Virus record (IMG/VR): IMGVR_UViG_3300044952_000372
Span: 1 to 28,589 of that record
DNA: 28,589 nt
DNA from: a virus
Strand: one strand, 5' to 3'
Below the pieces are notes generated by a model. The model ran no database searches. It was not told where the DNA came from and worked only from the letters and a program-made list of their open reading frames with translations. Shown here one piece after another: positions 28,163-28,589 of this stretch. The stretch's first letter is position 1; each line of letters opens with the position of its first letter. Position numbers and translations under genes: made by a program.

Positions 28163-28589
28163 AGGTTGTCATCCCCTACAAACCAAGAGATGTGTTTAAG
28201 CCGCTACACGCGAGAAAAGAAAGATGGGCGGTTGTGGTCGCTCACAGAAGGGCGGGTAAGTCGGTAGCGTGTATTAATGAATTGATAAAGTGTGCTTGTA
28301 CAGACTCTAGTGGGGATGGTAGGTATGCCTACATCTGCCCATACTACTCACAGGCAAAACAAGTAATCTGGGATTACTGTAAAACGTTTACAAAACCCAT
28401 ACCCAACATAAAGGTGAACGAAAGTGAATTACGACTCGATTTTCCAAACGGGGCGCGTATTCAGTTATTTGGTGCTGACAATCCTGACAGGTTGCGCGGT
28501 CTTTACTTTGACGGGATTATTGCTGACGAGTATGGCGATTGGAAGTCAACTGTATGGCCGTATGTTATCCGTCCTGCGCTGGCTGACCG
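28159..28589 (+). CDS. terL: Terminase large subunit, 3' end cut by the window
   Basis: The first 143 residues of the packaging motor. Walker A AHRRAGKS at 28-35 (K34) uses the RRAGKS form typical of phage TerL, and Walker B is GIIADE with D123 and E124. YAYICPYYSQAKQVIWDY is the usual strand-helix between them, and GADNPDRLRGLYFDG precedes Walker B. The nuclease domain lies beyond the window. ATG 28159 overlaps the terS stop (ATGA). It pumps DNA into the capsid with ATP and cuts it. Confidence 0.95.
   Translation, partial: MKVVIPYKPRDVFKPLHARKERWAVVVAHRRAGKSVACINELIKCACTDSSGDGRYAYICPYYSQAKQVIWDYCKTFTKPIPNIKVNESELRLDFPNGARIQLFGADNPDRLRGLYFDGIIADEYGDWKSTVWPYVIRPALAD

Overview
The window is part of a tailed-phage genome, most likely a podovirus of a Gram-negative host. 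The reasons are the gene types: terminase, an adaptor of the short-tail type, a GNAT-like internal virion protein, very large ejection-type proteins, an S74-chaperoned fibre, a GH24 endolysin and a self-contained replisome. No integrase, repressor, RNA polymerase, tRNA, portal or capsid gene is visible. Because terS/terL lie at the right edge and the adaptor at the left edge, the missing portal and capsid genes probably lie outside the window, between terL and the adaptor on a circular or circularly permuted map. The host cannot be named from the sequence alone.

Layout. (1) 1-12421, plus strand: late genes (adaptor, tail protein, GNAT-like protein, internal virion proteins, repeat-bearing fibre, a helical protein, three small holin-type membrane proteins, endolysin, a 42-aa acidic ORF), mostly joined by TAATG or ATGA overlaps. 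(2) 17325-12418, minus strand: an early operon of about 16 small overlapping genes, including a VRR-NUC nuclease, a DpdA/TGT-fold protein, a degenerate HNH-like protein, a DUF3310 protein and a SNF2-type helicase. Several of its genes are too short for routine ORF calling (59, 52, 44 and 25 aa). (3) 17408-24582, plus strand: the replication operon (DUF2800 RecB/Cas4-like nuclease, putative ssDNA-binding protein, PP-loop ATPase, family A DNA polymerase, primase-helicase). It diverges from the previous operon at an 82-bp intergenic region with palindromic and direct repeats. (4) 24583-25010: terminators and a noncoding repeat region. (5) 26914-25011, minus strand: a small operon whose main product is a DnaN-type sliding clamp, followed by two tiny membrane peptides. 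(6) 26915-27784: an 870-bp noncoding region with GTAGGYAGT iterons in both orientations, an AT-rich core, a 12/7-nt tandem array, GTCA-N6-TGAC operators and a sigma70-like promoter. It looks like the replication origin plus late control region. (7) 27785-28589: terS and the first third of terL.

Working model: host RNA polymerase reads the divergent early operons from the centre. The phage polymerase, primase-helicase, clamp, ssDNA-binding protein, nucleases and SNF2 helicase replicate the genome, probably from the 27-kb region. The late operon then runs from the terS promoter across the window junction to the lysis genes, ending face to face with the early leftward operon at 12418-12421. The most novel points are a phage-encoded beta clamp paired with a Leu762-type family A polymerase, a DpdA-like transglycosylase-fold protein plus a PP-loop protein (possible nucleic-acid modification), and the iteron-rich origin-like region.
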